From JANMDU01 sp031388245 (GTDB lineage Bacteria > Pseudomonadota > Gammaproteobacteria > Burkholderiales > Burkholderiaceae_C), in contig JANNED010000092.1 in assembly GCA_031388245.1 (NCBI GenBank), positions 1 through 12,883 of the forward strand: a stretch of DNA of 12,883 nt. Direction: 5' to 3'. The notes beneath the pieces were generated by a model. That model was given only the letters and a program-made list of their open reading frames with translations, searched no databases and was not told where the DNA came from. This document shows positions 1 through 5,365 of this stretch, piece after piece; the stretch's first letter is position 1, and every line of letters starts with the position of its first letter. The position numbers and the translations under genes are program-made.

Positions 1-85
1 AAGCGCCAATGATGAGATGGGATAAGTCAGCAAACTCTTCTGCTTTCTGTGTCTTCCGTGAATCCTCTGTGAATTCCGTGTTCAT
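1..85 (-). CDS. GxxExxY-type protein, N-terminal fragment (cut by window edge)
   Basis: The first 28 codons of a minus-strand reading frame begin with ATG at 83-85 and run off the window. The readable part is a short charged, Thr/Glu/Lys-rich head followed by AEEFADLSHLIIGA. That second part matches the opening of GxxExxY proteins, a small PD-(D/E)XK-like family whose signature lies further in, outside this window. The head is encoded by imperfect tandem units (CACGGAATT, CACAGAGG, CACGGAAGA, CACAGAAAG), a common oddity at the 5' ends of this family. It starts 26 bp after the trpE stop on the same strand, so it probably sits inside the trp transcription unit. No clear ribosome binding site is seen. 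The molecular role of the family is not established. The assignment rests on a short stretch. Confidence 0.65.
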   Translation of the reverse strand, partial: MNTEFTEDSRKTQKAEEFADLSHLIIGA

Positions 86-111
86 CTTATCGTTCGAATC
101 GTAAAAGCGTT

Positions 112-1611
112 TCATTCCAACCCCTCCTCAACCAATTCTGAGGCACGAAGTAGAGCCCTCGCTTTGGCCTCAGTTTCCCTCCATTCCAGCTCAGGCACAG
201 AATCGGCCACCACGCCAGCAGCGGCTTGCACATAGAGCATGCCGTCTTTGACGATGCCGGTGCGGATCGCAATCGCCACATCCATGTCCCCTGCAAAGCT
301 CAAGTAGCCGCACGCACCGCCGTAAATACCGCGCTTGCTGGGTTCTAATTTGTCGATGAGTTCCATCGCATGCACTTTGGGCGCGCCCGTGAGTGTGCCG
401 GCAGGAAAGGTCGCGCGGAGCACATCGGCTTGCGTCATGCCGTCTTTCAAGATGCCTTCGACATTGCTCACGATGTGCATCACATGGCTGTAGCGCTCGA
501 CTGTGAAAGATTCAGTCACTTTCACGCTACCGATCTTGGCAATGCGGCCAATGTCGTTGCGGGCGAGATCGATCAGCATCACATGCTCGGCGCGTTCTTT
601 GGGGTCGTTGATGAGCTCAAGTTCTGCGGCCTTGTCTGCTTCAGGCGAGCTCGCGCGCGGGCGTGTGCCGGCCAGTGGGCGGATGGTGATTTTTTGGCCT
701 TCTGGCGTGTGCTCATGCCGCACCAAAATTTCTGGCGATGCACCAACGATATGAAAGTCGCCCATGTTGTAAAAATACATGTAGGGCGATGGATTGAGCG
801 AGCGCAAAGCGCGGTAGAGCGAGAGTGGGGATTCGGTGTAGCGCTTTTTCAGCCGCTGGCCCACCTGCACTTGCATGAAATCACCGGCGGCGATCAGCTC
901 TTTGGCTCGCTCGACCGCTTTCAAATAATCGGTTTTGGCGAATTCACGTTCAATCGGATAGCCCGTCGAGGGTTTGACCACCGGTGCTGTGACGCTGTAG
1001 CGCAACTGGTCTTTCAATTCACGCAAGCGCTTCTTCGCATTGGCATACGCCTCTGATTGCGCTGGATCGGCATAGACGATCAAGTAGAGTTTGCCTGAGA
1101 GGTTGTCGATCACGGCGAGCTCTTCGGTGAGCAAGAGCATGATGTCTGGCAAGCCCAGCGTATCGCTCGGGCAAGAGGTTTCAAGCTTTTTTTCGATATA
1201 ACGCACTGTGTCGTAGCCAAAATAGCCCGCCAGACCACCGCAAAAGCGTGGCAAGCCGGGGCGCAATGCCACTTTGAAGCGCGATTGGAATGCAGCGATG
1301 GTGTCGAGTGGATTGCCGGCAATGCTTTCAACGACTTTGCCATCCGTCACGATGTCTGTTTTGGCTGCAGCACCAAAACCGCTGGCGCGCAAATGCGTGC
1401 GTGCTGGCAAGCCGATAAAGCTATAGCGGCCAAAGCGCTCGCCGCCGACGACAGACTCAAGCAGGAAGCTGTATTGACCTTGTTGCTTGCCGTGGGCGAG
1501 TTTTAAGTACAGGGACAGTGGCGTTTCTAAATCAGCAAAGGCCTCGGCCACCAAAGGGATGCGGTTGTAGCCTGCATCGCGCAGGGATTTGAATTCAAGT
1601 TCGGTCATCAT
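112..1611 (-). CDS. trpE: Anthranilate synthase component I
   Basis: TrpE converts chorismate to anthranilate, using ammonia supplied by the TrpG glutaminase subunit. This is the first committed step of cytoplasmic tryptophan synthesis. The protein is full length (about 499 residues). The N-terminal part carries the LLES element of the Trp feedback site (near residue 52). The C-terminal chorismate-binding domain shows IRPLAGTRPR, DPKERAEHVMLIDLARND, FPAGTLTGAPK, YGGACGY and AIRTG in the usual order. Two ATGs are adjacent at 1609-1611 and 1606-1608. The upstream one is chosen because related proteins start with one residue before TEL; an upstream GTG in frame adds ten unlikely residues. No good ribosome binding site is visible. 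A Trp-rich leader peptide precedes the gene, indicating control by tryptophan supply. trpG is not in the window; a GxxExxY reading frame follows instead. Confidence 0.97.
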   Translation of the reverse strand: MMTELEFKSLRDAGYNRIPLVAEAFADLETPLSLYLKLAHGKQQGQYSFLLESVVGGERFGRYSFIGLPARTHLRASGFGAAAKTDIVTDGKVVESIAGNPLDTIAAFQSRFKVALRPGLPRFCGGLAGYFGYDTVRYIEKKLETSCPSDTLGLPDIMLLLTEELAVIDNLSGKLYLIVYADPAQSEAYANAKKRLRELKDQLRYSVTAPVVKPSTGYPIEREFAKTDYLKAVERAKELIAAGDFMQVQVGQRLKKRYTESPLSLYRALRSLNPSPYMYFYNMGDFHIVGASPEILVRHEHTPEGQKITIRPLAGTRPRASSPEADKAAELELINDPKERAEHVMLIDLARNDIGRIAKIGSVKVTESFTVERYSHVMHIVSNVEGILKDGMTQADVLRATFPAGTLTGAPKVHAMELIDKLEPSKRGIYGGACGYLSFAGDMDVAIAIRTGIVKDGMLYVQAAAGVVADSVPELEWRETEAKARALLRASELVEEGLE

Positions 1612-1721
1612 GGCTGGGATGTTTCTACAAGTCTGCACATATGAAAAAAATGCAGATCAGTTCAATCGGATACGGTGCCTCTTGGCCGACACCACGGATG
1701 CGGCTTTGCGCCGCAAAAAAA
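1612..1721 (-). promoter_or_regulatory. trp leader RNA, possible attenuator region
   Basis: This is the transcribed spacer between the leader-peptide stop codon and trpE. Directly after the stop comes a run of seven T, then a perfect 6-bp hairpin TGCGGC-GCAAA-GCCGCA (1699-1715). Next is a second hairpin GGTGTC-N8-GGCACC (about 1673-1692). Further on lies a second run of seven T (1644-1650, read on the minus strand). GCCTC inside the leader peptide gene (about 1728-1732) can pair with GAGGC in the 3' arm of the second hairpin, so two folds exclude each other. Neither GC-rich hairpin is followed at once by a T run, so a classical attenuator terminator is not evident. Position and leader peptide support a regulatory role; the mechanism is open. 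Confidence 0.5.
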
Positions 1722-1829
1722 CTAGTGCGAGGCTGGCTTACGCCACAACCAAGCCCCCTGCCAATCAGCACTGGCGCGCACAGCTTGTGTGGGCGAGGCA
1801 TCGATGGCAAAAAAGCGATGTATGAACAT
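1722..1829 (-). CDS. trpL: trp operon leader peptide
   Basis: A 35-codon minus-strand reading frame begins with ATG (1827-1829) and ends with TAG (1722-1724), 110 bp before trpE. It begins MFIHRFFAID and carries Trp at residues 23, 27 and 29 in WQGAWLW near its C-terminus, followed by RKPASH. Three Trp codons in seven, in a tiny reading frame directly upstream of trpE, is the hallmark of a transcription-attenuation leader: ribosome stalling at these codons during tryptophan shortage changes the fold of the RNA ahead. No ribosome binding site precedes the ATG. A promoter is placed so that transcription would start at or next to the ATG. The peptide itself is not expected to have an enzymatic role. 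Confidence 0.82.
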   Translation of the reverse strand: MFIHRFFAIDASPTQAVRASADWQGAWLWRKPASH

Positions 1830-1835
1830 TCACAA

Positions 1836-1862
1836 AGTGTAGCAGACGCAAACCAGCGTCAA
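1836..1862 (-). promoter_or_regulatory. Predicted promoter of the trp leader/trpE transcript
   Basis: On the minus strand, TTGACG (1857-1862) and TACACT (1836-1841) resemble sigma70 -35 and -10 elements with a somewhat short 15-bp spacer. The last -10 base lies six nucleotides before the ATG of the leader peptide at 1829. Initiation at the usual distance would therefore give an mRNA beginning at or within a base or two of AUG. This is prediction from the sequence only; the short spacer is the weak point. Confidence 0.5.
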
Positions 1863-1952
1863 CGCGCAGCATCTTCACAGGGTAATTCCGAGGTGCATTA
1901 ACTGTCGTTTCGGCGATACTGATGCTGTGTTTAGGAACGATCGTGCTTTTTT

Positions 1953-1957
1953 GAGGA
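1953..1957 (+). promoter_or_regulatory. Ribosome binding site of the chalcone-isomerase-like gene
   Basis: GAGGA lies seven bases before the ATG at 1965 and fixes that start. The stretch between it and the trp promoter (1863-1952) is the divergent upstream region. It holds an 8-bp palindrome ACGATCGT (1937-1944) but no convincing plus-strand promoter that I can point to. Confidence 0.6.
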
Positions 1958-1964
1958 TTAATTT

Positions 1965-2573
1965 ATGAATCGTAAGCTATTTTTAAATCTTTGTAGTGCG
2001 GCCTTTGTCGCCTGTGCAACTTTAACGGCCCAAGCGCAAACCACAATGGCCGGTACGAAGTTTGATCAAGAAATCACGGTGAGCGGGCAGAAATTGCAGC
2101 TCAATGGCACGGGTGTGCGCATCAAGGCGATTTTCCGAGTTTATGTGGCCGCGCTGTACATGCCCACAAAGGTGTCCAAAAACGAAGAAGTGCTCAAACC
2201 GGGCATCAAACGCCTGCATTTGGTGGCATTGCGTGATGTCAAGGGCGACGAGTTTGGCAAACTGTTCACGCGTGCGATGGAAGACAACGCCAGCCGTGAA
2301 GAGTTTTCCAAGTCGATCAACTCTGTGATACGCATGGGTCAGATCTTTGCGGATGCCAAGCAATTTGCCAAAGGCGATGCGATTGTTTTAGATTTTGTGC
2401 CGGGTACAGGCTTGGTTGTTTTGCACAAGGGCAAGCCATTGGGCGATGCTTTCAAAGAAGCGGAGTTTCAATCGCTGATGCTGAAAATTTGGTTTGGCCC
2501 GAAGCCTGCCGACAACGAGTTGCGCAAAGCTTTGCTGGGTGAGCAATCGACGGCCAACACCAATATCAACTGA
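1965..2573 (+). CDS. Exported chalcone-isomerase-like domain protein
   Basis: This 202-residue protein has a clear Sec signal peptide: basic MNRK, a hydrophobic stretch to about residue 20, and a likely signal peptidase I cut after AQA at residue 24. It is therefore expected in the periplasm. The mature part matches the bacterial chalcone-isomerase-like family (Pfam Chalcone_3 type). The characteristic core is GTGVRIKAIFRVYVAALYMP (about residues 48-67), followed by LHLVALRDVKGDEF and a C-terminal GKPLGDAFKEAEFQSLMLKIWFG. Plant members isomerise chalcones or bind fatty acids. The bacterial exported members have no settled function, and true chalcone isomerase activity should not be assumed. 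It has its own ribosome binding site and terminator and lies opposite to trpE and gph, so it is a single-gene unit between them. Confidence 0.85.
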   Translation: MNRKLFLNLCSAAFVACATLTAQAQTTMAGTKFDQEITVSGQKLQLNGTGVRIKAIFRVYVAALYMPTKVSKNEEVLKPGIKRLHLVALRDVKGDEFGKLFTRAMEDNASREEFSKSINSVIRMGQIFADAKQFAKGDAIVLDFVPGTGLVVLHKGKPLGDAFKEAEFQSLMLKIWFGPKPADNELRKALLGEQSTANTNIN

Positions 2574-2598
2574 TCGCGCCACAGCGGCTCAGCTCTGA

Positions 2599-2622
2599 GG
2601 CCAGCTGCGTGCTGGCCTTTTT
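2599..2622 (+). terminator. Rho-independent terminator after the chalcone-isomerase-like gene
   Basis: GGCCAGC (2599-2605), loop TGCGT and GCTGGCC (2611-2617) form a perfect 7-bp GC-rich stem followed by five T (2618-2622). It lies 26 bp after the plus-strand stop codon and just before the convergent gph end. The T run exists only in the plus direction, so it serves the plus-strand gene. Confidence 0.9.
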
Positions 2623-2629
2623 CATGGCT

Positions 2630-3340
2630 TCAGCCAAGCAGTGGTAAGACGTCGATCAAGCGGTCAATATGGCCTAAGGCAGGTGTGGCGCGAATGTTTT
2701 GCCCATGGTTGTAGCCATAGGTCATCAGCACCACGGGGCAGAGCGCCGCGTGTGCGGCCTGCGCATCGTTGCTGCTGTCGCCGATCATCAGCGTGTGCTG
2801 TGGCACAGTGCCTAGCGCTTCGCAGGTTTTGAGCAGCGGCAGCGGATCAGGCTTTTTCTTCTCAAACGAATCGCCGCCAAACACATGGCTGAAAAAGCCA
2901 GCCAAGCCTTTTGCCTTGAGCAAAGGTTTTGCGAAGGCCAAAGGCTTGTTGGTCAGGCAAGCCAGCTGGAGACCGCGTGATTGCAAAGCCAGCAACCCCT
3001 CCATCACGCCGGCATACACTTTGCTGGCCTGCCCATTGCAAGCCAAATAATGCGATTGATAGCTTTGCCATGCGGCATCGTATGCTACGGATTCAATAGC
3101 AAACTTTGCACATTCTATGCCGGCGATTTGCTGTTTTTGCTGCAAATTTTGCACGTAAGACAAAGTGCTGCGAATCAAGTGTTCGCTGCCTTTGCCTACC
3201 GTGGCCTCGATGAAGGTGCGATCCACCGGAAGCAGGTCAAAATCAGCCAGCATGCGGTTGAGCGCCACCTCAAAATCGCCCAGCGTATCCACCATCGTGC
3301 CATCCAGATCGACGATCACGGCTTCAATGTTGGCCAGCAT
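2630..3340 (-). CDS. gph: Phosphoglycolate phosphatase, HAD superfamily
   Basis: Gph dephosphorylates 2-phosphoglycolate, a product of DNA 3'-end repair and of oxygenase side reactions. The 236-residue protein has all HAD motifs: DLDGT at 11-15 (nucleophile Asp11, acid/base Asp13), Thr130-Asn131 in CLTNKP (motif II), the lysine in KKKPDP near 163 (motif III) and GDSSND at 187-192 (motif IV). An alpha-helical cap of the usual size lies between motifs I and II. Its ATG follows the rpe TAA with no gap (TAAATG) and no ribosome binding site is visible. Translation by termination-reinitiation from rpe is therefore likely. rpe-gph-trpE is a familiar order in Burkholderiales. Substrates other than phosphoglycolate are possible, as HAD phosphatases are hard to tell apart. 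Confidence 0.9.
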   Translation of the reverse strand: MLANIEAVIVDLDGTMVDTLGDFEVALNRMLADFDLLPVDRTFIEATVGKGSEHLIRSTLSYVQNLQQKQQIAGIECAKFAIESVAYDAAWQSYQSHYLACNGQASKVYAGVMEGLLALQSRGLQLACLTNKPLAFAKPLLKAKGLAGFFSHVFGGDSFEKKKPDPLPLLKTCEALGTVPQHTLMIGDSSNDAQAAHAALCPVVLMTYGYNHGQNIRATPALGHIDRLIDVLPLLG

Positions 3341-4021
3341 TTATTTGAGCGCGGCGCGCATGCTGTCAATCACCGCCTTGTAATCCGGCTTGCCAAAAAT
3401 TGCGCTGCCCGCCACAAAAGCATCTGCGCCCGCATCGGCCACACGGCGAATGTTGTCGGGCTTGATGCCGCCATCAACTTCCAAATAAATCTTCTTGCCG
3501 CTGGCATCAATGCGCTTCCTCACCACCTCTAATTTGCGCAAGGTGCTGTCAATGAAACTCTGCCCGCCAAAGCCGGGGTTCACACTCATGAGCATGATCA
3601 AATCAATATCTTCAATCACCCAATCGAGCACATCTAATTCGGCAGCAGGGTTGAACACCAAGCCCACTTGGCAGCCCTTGGATTTGATCGCCTGAATACT
3701 GCGGTGCACATGGCGGCTGGCATCAGGATGAAAGCTGATGAGATCAGCTCCGGCTGCTGCGAAGCTCTCAGCCAGCGCATCCACAGGCTCGACCATCAAA
3801 TGCACATCCATCAGCGCTTGGCTGCCATCGGGCCTGCATGCATGCGGCAGAATAGCTTGGCAAATCATCGGGCCGAAGGTGAGGTTGGGCACGTAATGGT
3901 TGTCCATCACGTCGAAGTGAATCCAATCTGCGCCAGCGGCGAGCACGTTTTTCACCTCGTCGCCGAGGCGGGCGAAATCAGCAGAGAGTATGGAGGGGGC
4001 TATTTTGTAGTCGCTATGCAT
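3341..4021 (-). CDS. rpe: Ribulose-phosphate 3-epimerase
   Basis: Rpe interconverts ribulose 5-phosphate and xylulose 5-phosphate in the pentose phosphate pathway, and in the Calvin cycle where present. It is a metal-dependent TIM-barrel enzyme of the usual length (226 residues). Visible family motifs are APSILSADFARLG (8-20), the metal/catalytic HFDVMDNHYVPN (His35, Asp37), MDVHLMV with His74, LMSVNPGFGGQSF (144-156) and EVDGGI with Asp183. The ATG at 4019-4021 is supported by AGGAT nine bases upstream. The stop codon abuts the gph start. It is divergent from the DUF4143 ATPase gene across a 166-bp gap, whose rpe-proximal half is GC-rich and shows no obvious promoter. Confidence 0.97.
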   Translation of the reverse strand: MHSDYKIAPSILSADFARLGDEVKNVLAAGADWIHFDVMDNHYVPNLTFGPMICQAILPHACRPDGSQALMDVHLMVEPVDALAESFAAAGADLISFHPDASRHVHRSIQAIKSKGCQVGLVFNPAAELDVLDWVIEDIDLIMLMSVNPGFGGQSFIDSTLRKLEVVRKRIDASGKKIYLEVDGGIKPDNIRRVADAGADAFVAGSAIFGKPDYKAVIDSMRAALK

Positions 4022-4109
4022 GATGGTGATCCTATGGAAAAGATTTTCTCATGCCCCGAGTGATGACAGGTGAGGCCACCCACCCCGTTTCGCGTGCCAT
4101 AAAAAAAAC

Positions 4110-4175
4110 GACAATAAATCATGATATTTTATATTTTAAATTCATTTAAATCTTGATTTATTGTCAGTTTAACTG
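4110..4175. repeat. Nested inverted repeats in AT-rich control region
   Basis: Three dyads are packed in this AT-rich segment. GACAATAAATCA (4110-4121) pairs perfectly with TGATTTATTGTC (4154-4165). Between the arms lies TTTAAAT-N2-ATTTAAA (4135-4150). Adjoining the right arm is CAGTT-T-AACTG (4165-4175). They sit immediately upstream of the DUF4143 ATPase gene and overlap its predicted promoter, so they are likely operator sites for a repressor or for autoregulation. The base composition differs sharply from the coding DNA on both sides. Confidence 0.7.
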
Positions 4176-4181
4176 TAAATT
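4153..4181 (+). promoter_or_regulatory. Predicted promoter of the DUF4143 ATPase gene
   Basis: TTGATT (4153-4158) and TAAATT (4176-4181), 17 bp apart, are the best sigma70-like pair. The -10 ends six bases before the ATG at 4188, and no ribosome binding site exists. An in-frame TAA at 4176-4178 excludes any longer amino terminus. A leaderless mRNA is therefore suggested. The palindrome 4165-4175 lies in the spacer and the inverted-repeat arm 4154-4165 overlaps the -35. Confidence 0.4.
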
Positions 4182-4187
4182 ATCAAA

Positions 4188-5336
4188 ATGTTTGAAGAGC
4201 TACCCGAGCGCAACCTCACTCCCGTCATACTGGACGATTTGCGCCACAAAATGGTGCTGCTCATGGGCCCGCGCCAAGTCGGTAAAACCACGCTGGCCAA
4301 AGCACTGGCGCGTCATTTTTTTGCGCCTGCGTATTACAACTATGACATTGCAGCCGACCAAGCCGTGATTGAATCGCGCCAGTGGCTGCCCAGCAGCGGC
4401 TATGTGGTGCTTGATGAATTGCACAAAATGCCGCAGTGGAAGGCTTATCTCAAGGGCGCCTACGATGGCAAGCCCGCCTACCAAGCCTTGCTCGTGACAG
4501 GCTCAGCCCGCATGGATACTTTTCGCCAAACTGGCGATTCGTTGGCCGGGCGATATTTTGCGCACAGCCTGTTTCCCTTCGGCGTTAAAGAGCTGGCATC
4601 GGTGGAGCCCGACCCCACGCTGGCGCTGGATGCGCTGCTGCGCTTTGGCGGCTTTCCAGAGCCGCTCTTGGCGGGCAGTGATGCCAAGCGCAAGCGCTGG
4701 CAAAAGCAGTATTTCACCGATTTGATTCGCGAAGATATTTTGGAGTTCAGCCGCGTCAATGAGCTGCGCACCATGCGCTTGCTGCTGGAGATGCTGCGCA
4801 GCCGCACGGGCAGCGCGCTGTCGTATGCCTCTCTCGGGCGTGATCTGGCCGTGTCGCCCGCCACGGTGCGCCGCTATGTGGATATTTTAGAGGCGCTGCA
4901 CATCGTGTTTTTGATCCATCCTTACCATCGCAACATTGCGCGCGCCTTGGGTAAAGCGCCCAAGTTGTATTTCTACGATGCCGCCTACATCACAGGCGAC
5001 GATGGTGCGCGGCTGGAAAATACGGTGGCCTTGTGCCTGCTCAAACATTTAAGTTACCAGCTGGCGACAGAAGGCATCGCACACAGCTTGCATTACGTGC
5101 AAACCACCTCGGGCAAAGAGGTCGATTTTGTCATTGCTGATGAAGCCGGTGAGCTGACACACGCCATTGAAGTCAAATGGTCAGATGCAAAACCCACTTA
5201 CGCCTTGAGAGAGCTGGCAGCCGCCAGGCCACAAACCCAGGCCGTGCAATTGGTCTATCACCGCGGCCAAGCCTATGGCGTCGATGGCGTGGAGGTTCAC
5301 TCGGCGGCCGCTTGGTTGGCAGGTTTGAAAGCGTAA
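4188..5336 (+). CDS. AAA_14 / DUF4143 family ATPase
   Basis: This 382-residue protein belongs to the AAA_14-DUF4143 architecture, a lineage of STAND/archaeal-type P-loop ATPases scattered by horizontal transfer. Walker A is GPRQVGKTT (27-35). Walker B is YVVLDELHK (72-80). A sensor-like VTGSARM follows at 103-109 and a conserved GR at 121-122. The middle carries the helical RRYVDILEALHIVFLI (about 228-243) typical of the winged-helix part. The C-terminal DUF4143 part has KLYFYDAAY (259-267), LEN (276-278), and EVDFVI (311-316) plus AIEVKWS (326-332). That last D...ExK pattern fits a PD-(D/E)XK nuclease fold. The function of the family is unknown; toxin-like, defence and accessory roles have all been suggested. 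It is a lone gene between unrelated minus-strand genes, with an AT-rich dyad-bearing upstream region, consistent with an acquired cassette. Confidence 0.88.
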   Translation: MFEELPERNLTPVILDDLRHKMVLLMGPRQVGKTTLAKALARHFFAPAYYNYDIAADQAVIESRQWLPSSGYVVLDELHKMPQWKAYLKGAYDGKPAYQALLVTGSARMDTFRQTGDSLAGRYFAHSLFPFGVKELASVEPDPTLALDALLRFGGFPEPLLAGSDAKRKRWQKQYFTDLIREDILEFSRVNELRTMRLLLEMLRSRTGSALSYASLGRDLAVSPATVRRYVDILEALHIVFLIHPYHRNIARALGKAPKLYFYDAAYITGDDGARLENTVALCLLKHLSYQLATEGIAHSLHYVQTTSGKEVDFVIADEAGELTHAIEVKWSDAKPTYALRELAAARPQTQAVQLVYHRGQAYGVDGVEVHSAAAWLAGLKA

Positions 5337-5365
5337 TGCCGCGGTAAAAAGTGATCTGCTGTCGA

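Noticed and set aside
370..1056. Long plus-strand open frame of 228 codons
   Set aside because: It lies wholly antisense to trpE, has low-complexity His/Arg/Ala composition and no recognisable domain.
1699..1721. GC hairpin next to a run of seven T/A as a terminator
   Set aside because: On the minus strand the T run precedes the hairpin, and on the plus strand the hairpin is followed by A, so it is not a canonical terminator on either strand.
1625..1810. 61-codon minus-strand frame and an 86-codon plus-strand frame (1641-1901) in the trpE upstream region
   Set aside because: They overlap the trp leader in other frames, have no ribosome binding sites and no family resemblance; the Trp-rich frame 1722-1829 explains the region better.
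2981..3532. Plus-strand open frame of 183 codons
   Set aside because: It is antisense to gph and the rpe 3' end, both of which are certain genes on the other strand.
5337..5365. Terminator between the convergent ATPase and PLP-enzyme genes
   Set aside because: The 29-bp gap contains no convincing GC stem followed by a T run.
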